A DNA stretch of 64,000 nt from Peribacillus frigoritolerans. GTDB lineage: Bacteria; Bacillota; Bacilli; Bacillales; DSM-1321. This document shows positions 46,298 to 55,188 of the stretch, piece after piece. How positions within the stretch are numbered: position 1 is the stretch's first letter; every line of letters starts with the position of its first letter. Under the pieces are notes generated by a model. That model was not told the DNA's origin and made no database searches. It saw only the letters and a list, made by a program, of their open reading frames with translations. A program made the position numbers and the translations under genes. The stretch covers positions 4,196,778 to 4,260,777 of the forward strand of contig NZ_KV440950.1 of the NCBI RefSeq assembly GCF_001636405.1, read 5' to 3'.

Positions 46298-46331
46298 TTC
46301 ATACCCTCCAGCCATATTTACTTACCTTTCA

Positions 46332-47105
46332 TTACTTTGCATGTGAACCCCCATCGACGATCAAAATATTACCAGTCACAAAATCAGATGCCTTTGAGGC
46401 CAGGAAAACCGCTGCCCCTTTCAAATCATCATCACTCCCTAACCTTTTTAGCGGCGTGGAATCCAAGATAGGATTCTTTCCTTGCTCAAGAACCCCTTTC
46501 GTCATTTTTGTCGGAAAGAAACCGGGTGCGATTGCATTAACATTGATATTATGCTGACCCCATTTAACGGCTAAATCCTTCGTTAAAGTAATGACCGCCC
46601 CTTTACTCGTATTATATCCGACCGTATCGAGCACCCTCGGGTCGGTACCCCCTAATCCGGCAACGGATGCGATGTTTATGATTTTCCCATGTCCCTGCTC
46701 AATCATGACCCTGCCTGTTGTCTGGCTCATGATAAAGGTTCCGGTTACATTGACATTCATCACCTTCTGCCACGCTTCAAGGGGCATGTCGACGGCTGGT
46801 GCCCCCCAGGATGCCCCGCTATTGTTCACTAATATGTCGATGGCACCAAATTCACGGTAAGTTTCGTTAACGACTTCCTGGACATCTGACGGATTGGTGA
46901 TATCACACTTGAAGGAAAGCGCCTTGACTCCAAGCTTTTCGATTTGCGAGGCAACTTCGTCACATGCTTCCTTCTTCCTTGAACAAAGTACGACATTTGC
47001 CCCAGCTTCGGCAAAGCCGGTCGCTATTTGTGCTCCCAATCCTCTCCCTCCACCGGTTATGATCGCCGTCTTTCCAGTTAGATCGAATAAGTCGGTAACT
47101 TTCAT
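46332..47105 (-). CDS. Short-chain dehydrogenase (copy 1 in the operon)
   Basis: A 257-residue classical [15 protein letters not shown] cofactor motif, [13 protein letters not shown] Ser and YNTSKGA with Tyr-xxx-Lys. Its ATG overlaps the dehydrogenase stop by four bases (ATGA), so it is coupled to the acyl-CoA dehydrogenase. In this family it may act on a 3- or 4-hydroxyacyl-CoA; the precise step is uncertain. Confidence 0.88.
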   Translation of the reverse strand: MKVTDLFDLTGKTAIITGGGRGLGAQIATGFAEAGANVVLCSRKKEACDEVASQIEKLGVKALSFKCDITNPSDVQEVVNETYREFGAIDILVNNSGASWGAPAVDMPLEAWQKVMNVNVTGTFIMSQTTGRVMIEQGHGKIINIASVAGLGGTDPRVLDTVGYNTSKGAVITLTKDLAVKWGQHNINVNAIAPGFFPTKMTKGVLEQGKNPILDSTPLKRLGSDDDLKGAAVFLASKASDFVTGNILIVDGGSHAK

Positions 47106-48331
47106 ATTTTCACCTCATGCTTTTGTTGGTATTTTCGAAGTTCTATTTTAGCAACTTGTGAGCGGTGAACTTCATCAGGACCATCAGCAAGCCTTAAAGT
47201 CCGTGCATTGGCCCAATGAGCAGCAAAAGGGAAATCATCGGAAATCCCGGCAGCTCCAAAGCCTTGGATGGCCCTGTCCAGCACATTCAATGCCATATTT
47301 GGCGCCACCACTTTTATCATCGCGATCTCCGCCTTCGCTTCCTTGTTCCCGACGGTATCCATCATATAGGCAGCTTTTAAGGTCAGAAGTCTTGCTTGTT
47401 CGATTTCAATCCGTGAATCAGCAACCCACTCCATGATTACACCTTGTCTCGCCAATGTTTTACCAAAAGCGACACGTCCTTGAATGCGCTTACATAATTC
47501 TTCAAGTGCTCTTTCAGCAGCGCCGATCAGCCTCATGCAATGATGTATCCTTCCCGGTCCGAGCCTTCCTTGGGCAATCGCAAATCCTTTTCCTTCACCC
47601 CATAGAATATTCGTTGCCGGGACCCTTACATTTTCAAACGTGATTTCGGCATGGCCATGCGGGGCATGATCATAACCAAACACAGGGAGCATTCTTTCGA
47701 TTTTGACACCAGGTGTATCGAGCGGGACAAGAATCATTGACTGTTGTTCATGCTTGGCCGCCTCAGGATCTGTCTTACCCATGACGATGGCAATCTTGCA
47801 TCGGGGATCGCCTGCTCCTGAAGACCACCATTTTCGGCCGTTGATGACATACTCATTACCCGTCCTTTCAATCCTGCATTCGATATTGGTCGCATCGGAA
47901 GACGCCACTTCCGGTTCCGTCATCGAGAAGCATGAACGGATTTCCCCAGCAAGCAAGGGCTTCAGCCAGCGTTCTTTATGTTCATCCGATCCATATCTCA
48001 CCAACACTTCCATATTACCAGTGTCCGGCGCATTACAGTTGAAGATTTCAGGTCCTATCGTCGACCTACCCATGATCTCGCAAAGCGGGGCATATTCTAG
48101 ATTTGTTAAACCCGCGCCATAACCGCTATCAGGTAAAAATAAATTCCATAATCCTTCTTCTTTTGCTTTTGCAGTCAATTCAGATAAAATCGGGGGAATT
48201 TCACTCCAGCGGCTTTCCTGTGCTTCGAGCTGCTTTTTGTATGTCGATTCATTTGGGTAAACGTACTTCTCCATGAATTCCGTTAACTTCTTTTCCAGAT
48301 TTTTCACCTTTTCAGTATGTTCAAAGTGCAA
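47102..48331 (-). CDS. Acyl-CoA dehydrogenase, ACAD11-like
   Basis: The 409-residue FAD enzyme keeps [17 protein letters not shown], the [11 protein letters not shown] flavin loop and the C-terminal [14 protein letters not shown] segment. In place of the usual catalytic Glu region it has the ADGPDEVHR segment of the ACAD10/11 group. It is the first gene after the operator-bearing promoter. In the human ACAD10/11 and Pseudomonas LvaC models, such an enzyme removes the phosphate from a 4-phosphoacyl-CoA, in line with the linked kinase gene. Confidence 0.9.
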   Translation of the reverse strand: MHFEHTEKVKNLEKKLTEFMEKYVYPNESTYKKQLEAQESRWSEIPPILSELTAKAKEEGLWNLFLPDSGYGAGLTNLEYAPLCEIMGRSTIGPEIFNCNAPDTGNMEVLVRYGSDEHKERWLKPLLAGEIRSCFSMTEPEVASSDATNIECRIERTGNEYVINGRKWWSSGAGDPRCKIAIVMGKTDPEAAKHEQQSMILVPLDTPGVKIERMLPVFGYDHAPHGHAEITFENVRVPATNILWGEGKGFAIAQGRLGPGRIHHCMRLIGAAERALEELCKRIQGRVAFGKTLARQGVIMEWVADSRIEIEQARLLTLKAAYMMDTVGNKEAKAEIAMIKVVAPNMALNVLDRAIQGFGAAGISDDFPFAAHWANARTLRLADGPDEVHRSQVAKIELRKYQQKHEVKI

Positions 48332-48353
48332 ATTGAATTCCTCCTTTTAACTT

Positions 48354-48367
48354 ACTAACCGGTTAGT
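48354..48367. promoter_or_regulatory. TetR-type operator, copy 1
   Basis: ACTAACCGGTTAGT is a perfect palindrome, 17 bases past the -10 of the operon promoter and directly before the leader of the acyl-CoA dehydrogenase gene. It is placed to block the promoter. Confidence 0.8.
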
Positions 48368-48383
48368 ATGTTATTACTTTTAA

Positions 48384-48413
48384 ATTATATACACAAGATT
48401 CTGATTTTTTCAA
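48384..48413 (-). promoter_or_regulatory. Sigma-A promoter of the acyl-CoA operon
   Basis: TTGAAA (at 48408-48413), an 18-base gap and TATAAT (48384-48389) on the minus strand; near-consensus. The operator copy 1 lies between it and the first gene. Confidence 0.78.
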
Positions 48414-48436
48414 CAATTGAATCTTTTGTTTTCTTG

Positions 48437-49768
48437 TCATTCAAGATCCCGTATCTTGACCTTTTCGTTCTCACTATATTGCTTTTGTTGCACGATTGGA
48501 AAAATACAAACGATTTTCGTACCTTTTTTCAGTTCACTTGTGATGAATACTTTTCCGCCATGCTTTTCGATGATTCTAAAACAAACGGAAAGACCCAAAC
48601 CCGTTCCTGATGTTTTTGTAGTGAAAAATGGTTCTCCTACTTTTTGAAGGGAGTTTTCCGGAATACCCTCCCCTTCATCCAAAATGCTCAAAAAAACTTC
48701 CCCATTTTTTTCATTTATGCTCACAAATATATTTCCGCCATTCGGCATCGACTCTATGGAATTTTTTATCATGTTTATTAGCACTTGCTTGATTTGGTTT
48801 TCATCAAAATACATAAAAATTGGTTCTGAATCATAATTTTTATGAATTTGAATATTGTTCAGTACTGCATTTGTCTCCAACAGCGTTACGGCATGGTTGC
48901 AGCTTTCCTTTATATCCTTCTCAAGGAAAACCGCCCCAGCGGGTTTCGATAGCAGCAAGAGTTCATTCAGCACTTTCTCGATTCGATTTATTTCCGAAAA
49001 AATAATATCGTAGTATTCCTGCTTTTCGGCACCGCCATCTTTAATCAGCTTCACGAATCCCATTATCGCCGTCATCGGATTCCTGACCTCATGTGCAATC
49101 CCAGCCGCAAGTTGGGCAGCCGTTGATAACTTGCTTGATGTGATGGCCAAATGTTCGTTTAGGCTCACAAGCTTTTCCTCCGCATGTTTACGTTCATTAA
49201 TTTCCGATAATATGCCCGCCGTCCCGATGAATTTCCCAGCGTCATCGTAAATAAGTTTAACGAATGCCTCCACCCAGCTTGTTCCCTTTTTCGCATTTAG
49301 TTTAATGTCCGCACGAAAATATTTATCCCCTCGATGAAAGGAGTCCGCAAAGGCCTTTAATACGTCTTGATAAGAATTGTTATCCATATGTTTAGAAAAG
49401 TGAAGCCCCAGAGATTCATTCACGGATGCACCACTCATCGATTTCCATGCCGGGTTTAAGTACAACCATTTACCTTTATCATCCGTTTGGAAAATAACCT
49501 CATTGAAGCTATTGACCAATTCTTTAGAGTAATTGGAGAAAATGCGATAACGCCCTTCACTATCCTGCAATAAAGCGATCGTTTTCCGTTTATGATCATA
49601 GATGGCACCCAAACACCAGGCTATGGTTAAAATTACGACTAAATATATTCCTGCAAAGGCGGAAAACCCCCGTTCTTCATGACCCAGCCACCCTATATAG
49701 GGTAATATCAATACAAAAAAAAGAACAGGGACAATGATCCTTCCAGTATATTTCTTCACATTCTCCAC
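48437..49768 (-). CDS. KinC-like PAS sensor histidine kinase
   Basis: A 443-residue protein with two N-terminal helices (about residues 10-27 and 35-55), a PAS domain (about 75-195), HisKA with His226 (IAHEVRNPMTAI) and an ATPase (NSIES, DEGEG, GTGLGL). It has no partner regulator. The plan and length fit KinC (428 aa) of B. subtilis, which feeds Spo0A or Spo0F and responds to potassium leakage. The ktrD-like potassium gene lies 180 bases away. AAGGAGG precedes the ATG. Confidence 0.82.
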   Translation of the reverse strand: MENVKKYTGRIIVPVLFFVLILPYIGWLGHEERGFSAFAGIYLVVILTIAWCLGAIYDHKRKTIALLQDSEGRYRIFSNYSKELVNSFNEVIFQTDDKGKWLYLNPAWKSMSGASVNESLGLHFSKHMDNNSYQDVLKAFADSFHRGDKYFRADIKLNAKKGTSWVEAFVKLIYDDAGKFIGTAGILSEINERKHAEEKLVSLNEHLAITSSKLSTAAQLAAGIAHEVRNPMTAIMGFVKLIKDGGAEKQEYYDIIFSEINRIEKVLNELLLLSKPAGAVFLEKDIKESCNHAVTLLETNAVLNNIQIHKNYDSEPIFMYFDENQIKQVLINMIKNSIESMPNGGNIFVSINEKNGEVFLSILDEGEGIPENSLQKVGEPFFTTKTSGTGLGLSVCFRIIEKHGGKVFITSELKKGTKIVCIFPIVQQKQYSENEKVKIRDLE

Positions 49769-49948
49769 CTCCTTACCAAAATGATTTATACTTCATCCGA
49801 TCGAATTCCAAGTAAGGGATCAAACTATGCATATTTGAAATGGTAGGACACTCACTTATAGGTAAATTTCAACATTTTATCCATGATTCCTGCAAACAAC
49901 ACAAAAAACCTTCCCACGGGTGGAAAGGTCACTGTTCAACTTAAATCT

Positions 49949-51301
49949 TTACCCAATGATGACGCGTTCTTTTGGATAATGGAAATTTTCCGTAACTTCT
50001 TTATGGCCTATGATATACAGGAGGGAGGTTATCCCAACACGGCCAATGAACATAATGATCATAATGACAATTTTACCGGTATTGCTGAGGTCAGGTGTAA
50101 TTCCCATCGAAAGGCCGACTGAACCGAAAGCCGAACATACTTCAAAAATGATTTGCATCAAAGTGAAATTTTCGGTAATGGATAATATGAAGACCGCCAT
50201 TATGCAAAGAAGCGATCCCATGATCATAACCGCTGTCGCTTTTCGGATATCATCGGGATGAATCTCCCGTTTGAAAACTTTTATGGAACGCCTTCCTCTC
50301 ATGAAATTCCATAAAAATAGAATCATGATGGCCAGTGTAGTTGTCCGGATTCCTCCCCCGACTGAACTTGGGGAGGCTCCAATGAACATCAATATGCTCA
50401 ACAACAAAAGGGTCGGTTCCGAAAAGTCACTCACATTCATGGTTGCCAACCCGCCGCTCCGCGTATTGGAGGACATAAATAATGAGTAAAAGAACGATTC
50501 ATGCCAGTTCTTATTTTTAAAGAACCCATTAATTTCCAGAAGGTAAATCAGGATCGTTCCCCCAACGATAAGGGAAAAGAAAGTGACTGAGGTCAGCTTC
50601 GTGAACAAAGAAAAATGAAACTTATAAGTACGTGCCTTATTGGACAAAAACTCCCTCAGCTCAATCAAGACAGGAAACCCAATGGCTCCAAGGGTAAGCA
50701 GGATAATCGTTATGAACTGTACAAAATAATCGTCTTTAAATGGAATCATCGATATACCGGTAATATCAAAACCAGCATTCGTGGTGGCACTTACGGCTAA
50801 AAATAAGCCATTTAAAAAGGCTTCTTTCCCGTTTGGAAAATAATTCAGAAAGTAAATGCCTAAAACGAGAGCCCCTATCATTTCAATTACGACAAATATC
50901 TGAATGATTTGGATCAATAATTTAACAAGACCGGAAAGATTCGATTGGTTTTGATCTGTCATGATCAATTGTCTTTCCTTCAAGCCGATTTTCTTGCCCA
51001 CTATAAGCCAGAAAAAGGTTCCGAGTGTCATGATGCCAATACCGCCAAATTGGAGAACGAACATGAGAATGAAATAGCCTACCTCATTATACACTTCGGG
51101 CAAACTTACAACTGTTAGACCTGTTACACTAACTGCACTTACGGCTGTGAATAAAGCATCCATGAATCCAAATTCCACGCCTGGCTTAAGAGCGACCGGC
51201 AGACTCAACAGTACGGTCGAGATGCTGACTGCCAAAACATAATAACCGACGATAAGCTGAGCTGGTGTTAACTTTGATAATATTTTTTTGATAGCAAACA
51301 T
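49949..51301 (-). CDS. ktrD: Potassium uptake channel subunit, KtrD-type
   Basis: A 450-residue TrkH/KtrB family protein with four repeated helix-pore-helix units; selectivity-type Gly segments SAVSVTGLT, ATTNAGFDI, SNTRSGGLA and GSVGLSMG line the pore. Started at the Met after AAAGGAAA rather than at the long upstream frame. B. subtilis KtrD pairs with the KtrC RCK subunit, which is not encoded in this window. The ktrD-sspD-rsgI-sigI order matches B. subtilis. Confidence 0.92.
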   Translation of the reverse strand: MFAIKKILSKLTPAQLIVGYYVLAVSISTVLLSLPVALKPGVEFGFMDALFTAVSAVSVTGLTVVSLPEVYNEVGYFILMFVLQFGGIGIMTLGTFFWLIVGKKIGLKERQLIMTDQNQSNLSGLVKLLIQIIQIFVVIEMIGALVLGIYFLNYFPNGKEAFLNGLFLAVSATTNAGFDITGISMIPFKDDYFVQFITIILLTLGAIGFPVLIELREFLSNKARTYKFHFSLFTKLTSVTFFSLIVGGTILIYLLEINGFFKNKNWHESFFYSLFMSSNTRSGGLATMNVSDFSEPTLLLLSILMFIGASPSSVGGGIRTTTLAIMILFLWNFMRGRRSIKVFKREIHPDDIRKATAVMIMGSLLCIMAVFILSITENFTLMQIIFEVCSAFGSVGLSMGITPDLSNTGKIVIMIIMFIGRVGITSLLYIIGHKEVTENFHYPKERVIIG

Positions 51302-51471
51302 AAAGAGTTTCCTTTCTTGCTCCTTTATAGTTATGCAAATCACATAACCATTAAAAATCTAGTTTACCCTTTTTTCATTCTTTTTTCCATTCTCTTTTAA
51401 AACTGACTTACTTACAACAAAAAGGCAGGTTTACCAATAAGTTTGATGCTGCTCGCATAAGTAAAACTCCA

Positions 51472-51478
51472 CATTCTA
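51472..51478 (+). promoter_or_regulatory. Possible sigma-G -10 of sspD
   Basis: CATTCTA, the sigma-G -10 consensus, lies 56 bases before the sspD start. The -35 is not clear, so this is tentative. Confidence 0.35.
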
Positions 51479-51533
51479 CTTATACTATCATTACAGCGGC
51501 AAAAGCCGTTGAAAAAGTAAAGGGGAGATTCAA

Positions 51534-51725
51534 ATGGCTAACAGCAGTAACAACCTTCTTGTTCCAGGAATCGAACAAGCATTAGAACAAATCAAATATG
51601 AAATTGCATCTGAATTCGGTGTACAATTAGGTTCCGATACTTCAGCACGTGCCAATGGTTCAGTTGGCGGAGAAATCACGAAACGTCTTGTACAACAAGC
51701 ACAATCTCAACTTAAAGGTCAATAA
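51534..51725 (+). CDS. sspD: Alpha/beta-type small acid-soluble spore protein
   Basis: The 63-residue protein has the DNA-binding helix-turn-helix pattern of alpha/beta SASPs: [15 protein letters not shown], and [16 protein letters not shown]. The GPR cleavage site (YEIASEFG) is present. These coat spore DNA and shield it from UV and heat. It is next to rsgI as in the sspD locus of B. subtilis. AAGGGGAG precedes the ATG; it should be expressed in the forespore under sigma G. Confidence 0.92.
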   Translation: MANSSNNLLVPGIEQALEQIKYEIASEFGVQLGSDTSARANGSVGGEITKRLVQQAQSQLKGQ

Positions 51726-51748
51726 TTCACAATTAAATATCCATGGCT

Positions 51749-51778
51749 AAGAGTCCAGCTCCATGCTGGACTCTTTTT
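51749..51778 (+). terminator. Terminator of sspD
   Basis: AAGAGTCCAG / CTGGACTCTT stem with T5; it extends to the rsgI stop. Confidence 0.88.
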
Positions 51779-53051
51779 AATGATTATGTCCATTTCCATT
51801 TCCATTATTGCCTTTACCCCTTTTTGACTTATCCCAATCTTTCTTATCTTGTTTATATTGCTCACCCTGTTTATCTTGTTTAACTTGTTTAACTTGTTTT
51901 TCCTGCCTATCCTGTTTATCTTGTCTATCATGCCTATCCTGTTTATTTTGCTTATTTTTATTGTCGGGCTTTATAGAATTTTCTTTGAGTGATGAAACTT
52001 TTTTTTTATCGAACTTTTTATCATTCTGTTCATTTTTCTGCTTGTCCTTTGATTGGTTGCTGTGATATCTATCCGATTTCCCTTTTGACTCGTTGCTTTT
52101 TTCCTTATATCCATTTATCGCATTCCGTTTTCCACTTGTATCTTCCCGTTCGGGTTGTTCCTTAATTTCGGTAACTTCCGCGTTTTTCCGTTCAGTCGGT
52201 TTGGCTTCATTGGCCGGCTTTTGTTTTATTTCATTTTCATTATTCTCTTTTTTCTTTTCTCCATCCGATTTGTTTTCCGCACTTAGCATTACGCCCTTTT
52301 CTTTCGGAACAACAACGGTTTCCTCGACTTTTTTAACTGGCGCCGGGGCAGGCTCCCTCTTATTGACCTTTATCTTATCTTTATCTTCATTCAACTTCTT
52401 TTCGAGATACTTACCCGTGGATATGCCTTGTTCCCTAGCATGCTTCCGATCGCTTTTTGTTGCCTGGATCACTTTCATCTTTGTTTTGGAAACATTATCC
52501 TGCTCAGATATTTCTTTTATCTCCTCTTTTAAATTCTTATCCAGTTCATTATTTTTTTCCATTAACGTTGTGGAAACGACTATTTGTTTATTATTTCCTT
52601 TCAAATAACCAAGTTGCTTCGTCGTTTCAACGATTCGGTTTGTAACAGCCTTTATATCTTTGCCTTTCCAGTCCTTCAGCTGACCGATAACAAGCTTTCC
52701 GTCTTCATTTAATCCGGTAAGCTTGAGAACTTCTAAATCATCGTCAAGCTCCAATTCAATGCTTGGATTCACATCTATCGTCATATATGCCGACACAGGA
52801 CCAGAGAAATAAGAAGGAAGAATTGAAAAGAGAATCAGGAAGGTGGAGGCAATGCTTAGCACGGCCGTTTTTTTGAAAGATGAATGAATATTGGAAAAGG
52901 CTAAAGTGAATTTTTGTTTTGCAGGTAAAAAAGTGATTTCCTCACCCACTTCATATTCCCTTTCCTGCCTTTTGGTTTTCAGAAATTCACCCTCGGGGGT
53001 CAATAGGGTTACAAATCGTTTATTAACTGAAAGAATAACTCCTTTTTTCAT
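51777..53051 (-). CDS. rsgI: Anti-sigma-I factor RsgI with long repeat-rich tail
   Basis: The 424-residue protein has the RsgI N-terminal domain (residues 1-50) that binds SigI inside the cell, a single helix at about 62-82, then the conserved outer segment AYMTIDVNPSIEL. After residue about 235 it turns into a very charged, low-complexity tail rich in Asp, Lys and Gln, with (D/V)KQ triplets near the end. The ATG overlaps the sigI stop by four bases. Tails of RsgI vary widely between species and are thought to sense envelope or polysaccharide signals. Confidence 0.92.
   Translation of the reverse strand: MKKGVILSVNKRFVTLLTPEGEFLKTKRQEREYEVGEEITFLPAKQKFTLAFSNIHSSFKKTAVLSIASTFLILFSILPSYFSGPVSAYMTIDVNPSIELELDDDLEVLKLTGLNEDGKLVIGQLKDWKGKDIKAVTNRIVETTKQLGYLKGNNKQIVVSTTLMEKNNELDKNLKEEIKEISEQDNVSKTKMKVIQATKSDRKHAREQGISTGKYLEKKLNEDKDKIKVNKREPAPAPVKKVEETVVVPKEKGVMLSAENKSDGEKKKENNENEIKQKPANEAKPTERKNAEVTEIKEQPEREDTSGKRNAINGYKEKSNESKGKSDRYHSNQSKDKQKNEQNDKKFDKKKVSSLKENSIKPDNKNKQNKQDRHDRQDKQDRQEKQVKQVKQDKQGEQYKQDKKDWDKSKRGKGNNGNGNGHNH
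51838..51950 (-). repeat. Nine-base tandem repeats in the rsgI tail
   Basis: At least nine degenerate 9-mers of the type CTTGTTTAT / CCTGCCTAT (plus-strand reading) run in a row, each coding for a DKQ-like tripeptide in RsgI. The phase is conserved so that the reading frame is kept. Confidence 0.75.
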
Positions 53052-53791
53052 TCATCGATAGCCCCTTTTATATAATCATTCAAATACAAAAAATCTCCGT
53101 TTATTATGATTGCCACGGCAATGATGTATTTTCTGTTCCGTTCAATCGTTTTTCTGCTTACTTCCACTTTTCCCTCAAGCTGTTTTACGGGCAGCCGCTT
53201 TTTTGCAAACAGGATTTCCTTCAGTTCGTCATCTTCCATTAACAATTTAGCGATCATAATAGCTCCCTTCCTGGCATCTGCATGTTTGGGAGAGTTTTCA
53301 ACTAAATCCTCAAATGACAGACCAAAATCCTCTAGATGGCTTATATAAAGCTGAATTTCTTCTTTTCTTCTTTCCGATTCCTTCTGCATTTCGTATTCAT
53401 TGATGGAATTTTCATTATCGATATATATTTGGCTTTGATCATTCTCATCATTCAGTGTTAAATCCAATAGGATTTCTTTTTGTTTGGACTGGCTTCTTAA
53501 ATAATCTATAACCCTTCGTTTAACGAGGGTTTCGGCAAATGCCAATAAAGAACGGCCTTTTTCCGGGGAGTATTTTTCAATTGCCTCGTTAAAAGCAATC
53601 ATTCCAATACTGAATTCATCATCTGATTCGTATATGTAACGTTTGCAAACCGATGAGACTGTTTTTGCAATAAAAGGTTTGAATGACTCTATAGTATCAT
53701 TACGAAGGCTATTATCGCCTTGTTGAATTTTCAATACGGTTTCTTCTAAAGAACGCTTTTTTTTGAATGCTGTAAACAACAAACCAAGCAT
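53048..53791 (-). CDS. sigI: RNA polymerase sigma factor SigI
   Basis: A 247-residue sigma-70-family factor: region 2 (ESDDEFSIGMIAFNEAIEKYSPEKGRSLLAFAETLVKRRVIDYL) and a C-terminal SigI-specific helix-turn-helix (LPVKQLEGKVEVSRKTIERNRKYIIA). SigI responds to heat and wall stress in bacilli. It leads the sigI-rsgI operon; its partner overlaps by four bases. GAGGTGA precedes the ATG. I did not find a clear SigI-type promoter upstream. Confidence 0.93.
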   Translation of the reverse strand: MLGLLFTAFKKKRSLEETVLKIQQGDNSLRNDTIESFKPFIAKTVSSVCKRYIYESDDEFSIGMIAFNEAIEKYSPEKGRSLLAFAETLVKRRVIDYLRSQSKQKEILLDLTLNDENDQSQIYIDNENSINEYEMQKESERRKEEIQLYISHLEDFGLSFEDLVENSPKHADARKGAIMIAKLLMEDDELKEILFAKKRLPVKQLEGKVEVSRKTIERNRKYIIAVAIIINGDFLYLNDYIKGAIDE

Positions 53792-54112
53792 TTGCTCACC
53801 TCGCTCCTGTTGAACATAAAATACGCATCAACATACTTATCTTAAGCGGAGGGAGTCTAAAAGACAGTACCAAAAGAACTATTTTTGCGATAAAAATGAA
53901 ATCACACAATTTATCAACATGATAAAATACTTAGTTTTTTCTCGTTTGTTACAGTGCAATTACAGTAAAATATCTTTTTCCGTTTTTTCGCCCAATACAA
54001 TGGGACAATTGTCATTTTTATAACCGGAATTTAATATTCACATCTTTTAACATATCATTCGTAAACATACCTGCGCTTTTGAGGGTCATCTCCATAAATA
54101 CTTTAAGAAGCA

Positions 54113-54140
54113 AAAAAAATAGGCGTGACCGGCACGCCCG
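54113..54140 (-). terminator. Terminator of the ykoY gene
   Basis: GGCGTG / CACGCC hairpin with a long T-run on the minus strand, a few bases past the stop. Confidence 0.75.
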
Positions 54141-54145
54141 TTTTT

Positions 54146-54928
54146 TTACGCTTCCTGTATTTTTTTCTCTTCTTTCTCTTTTTTTTCTTTTTTGCTTGAA
54201 ATGATCCATGCACCTGCTGCAATTCCAATCAATACAGTCCAGAAAATCGATTTCCAAAGAGTTGATTCAGGGAAATGATGATCAATGAAAGCAAGTGAAG
54301 GGTGTGCAAGTGTGTGTACCGCCAATTTCACACCAACCCAACCGACAATCAAAAATGCTGCCGTTTCAAGTGAAGGACGCCGATGAAGCAGCTTAACGAA
54401 CGCATTTGCTGCAAATCGCATAATGATTAACCCGATCATACCGCCGAGGAACATGACAGCGAATTGCCCTCCGTCAATACCGCCGACTTTCATCCAGCCT
54501 GTTGCAGGTAGGGTAACAGCCAGCGCGACGGCAGCCAACATGGAATCGATTGCGAAAGCGATATCAGCCGCTTCAACCTTTACCACGGTCATCCAGAAGC
54601 CGGATTGCTTTTTAGGTTTCGTGATTTCCTTCTCACCTTTACCAGCGTATTTTTTGTAAATGTGCTGAAAAGCGATGAAAAGTAAATAAATCGCACCGAT
54701 TGCTTGAACTTGCCACACCTCGACAAGAAAGGAAATAAGGAATAGACTGGCAAAACGGAAAACAAAAGCTCCCATCAGACCATAAAACAAGGCTTTCCGC
54801 TGTTGTTCTTTTGGCAAATGCTTAACCATGACAGCCATGACGACTGCATTATCTGCAGCCAGTATCCCTTCTAATCCAACCAAGATAAGTAGGACCCAGC
54901 CATATTCCAATAACATTGATGCTTCCAT
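54146..54928 (-). CDS. ykoY: TerC-family Mn2+ exporter YkoY (MeeY)
   Basis: The 260-residue membrane protein has about seven helices with the TerC acidic motifs EGILAADNAVVMAVM and EAADIAFAIDSMLAA (Asp for metal). In B. subtilis YkoY/MeeY is linked with Mn2+ export and with metal loading of secreted proteins. It starts at the ATG eight bases after GGAGG, whereas the TTG at 54943 overlaps that site. A Mn2+-riboswitch lies directly upstream, which fits a manganese role. Confidence 0.92.
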   Translation of the reverse strand: MEASMLLEYGWVLLILVGLEGILAADNAVVMAVMVKHLPKEQQRKALFYGLMGAFVFRFASLFLISFLVEVWQVQAIGAIYLLFIAFQHIYKKYAGKGEKEITKPKKQSGFWMTVVKVEAADIAFAIDSMLAAVALAVTLPATGWMKVGGIDGGQFAVMFLGGMIGLIIMRFAANAFVKLLHRRPSLETAAFLIVGWVGVKLAVHTLAHPSLAFIDHHFPESTLWKSIFWTVLIGIAAGAWIISSKKEKKEKEEKKIQEA

Positions 54929-54978
54929 CCATTCAACCTCCAATAGTTGTATTTCCTTCCTATTGGCATTGGCAAAAA

Positions 54979-55115
54979 GAAAAAGACCTCTGCCGTATAG
55001 GCAAAGGTCTTGCTGAACATGAAATCATGTCAACAAAGCCGATGAATGTTTAACATTCACGTAATGACGACTTTGTTTTAGGGCGAACCCTAACGCTACT
55101 CCCCTTTGAAAAGGA
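54979..55115 (-). ncRNA. yybP-ykoY manganese riboswitch
   Basis: On the minus strand the leader contains AAAGGGGAGTAGCGT, ACGTGAATGTTAAACATTCA and GCAAGACCTTTGCC, the typical parts of the yybP-ykoY Mn2+ aptamer. It ends with a terminator stem (AGACCTCTGCC / GGCAAAGGTCT, T-rich on the minus strand, about 54979-55010) that overlaps the second aptamer arm, so Mn2+ should favour read-through. Confidence 0.9.
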
Positions 55116-55139
55116 AAATCAGTTATTAAGTATATTAAT

Positions 55140-55168
55140 AGTATACGCGCTCGTTATGAAAATAACAA
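55140..55168 (-). promoter_or_regulatory. Sigma-A promoter of the ykoY leader
   Basis: TTGTTA (55163-55168), 17 bases, TATACT (55140-55145) on the minus strand; about 25 bases ahead of the riboswitch. Confidence 0.75.
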
Positions 55169-55188
55169 TCTTTTTTTATAAATGGATC

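Noticed and set aside
51300..51520. c-di-AMP (ydaO) riboswitch before ktrD
   Set aside because: No ydaO-type conserved segments are seen; only a short GTTATG/CATAAC hairpin.
52093..52608. Plus-strand frame of 171 codons opposite rsgI
   Set aside because: It is a Ser/Phe/Leu-rich shadow caused by the low-complexity tail of rsgI.
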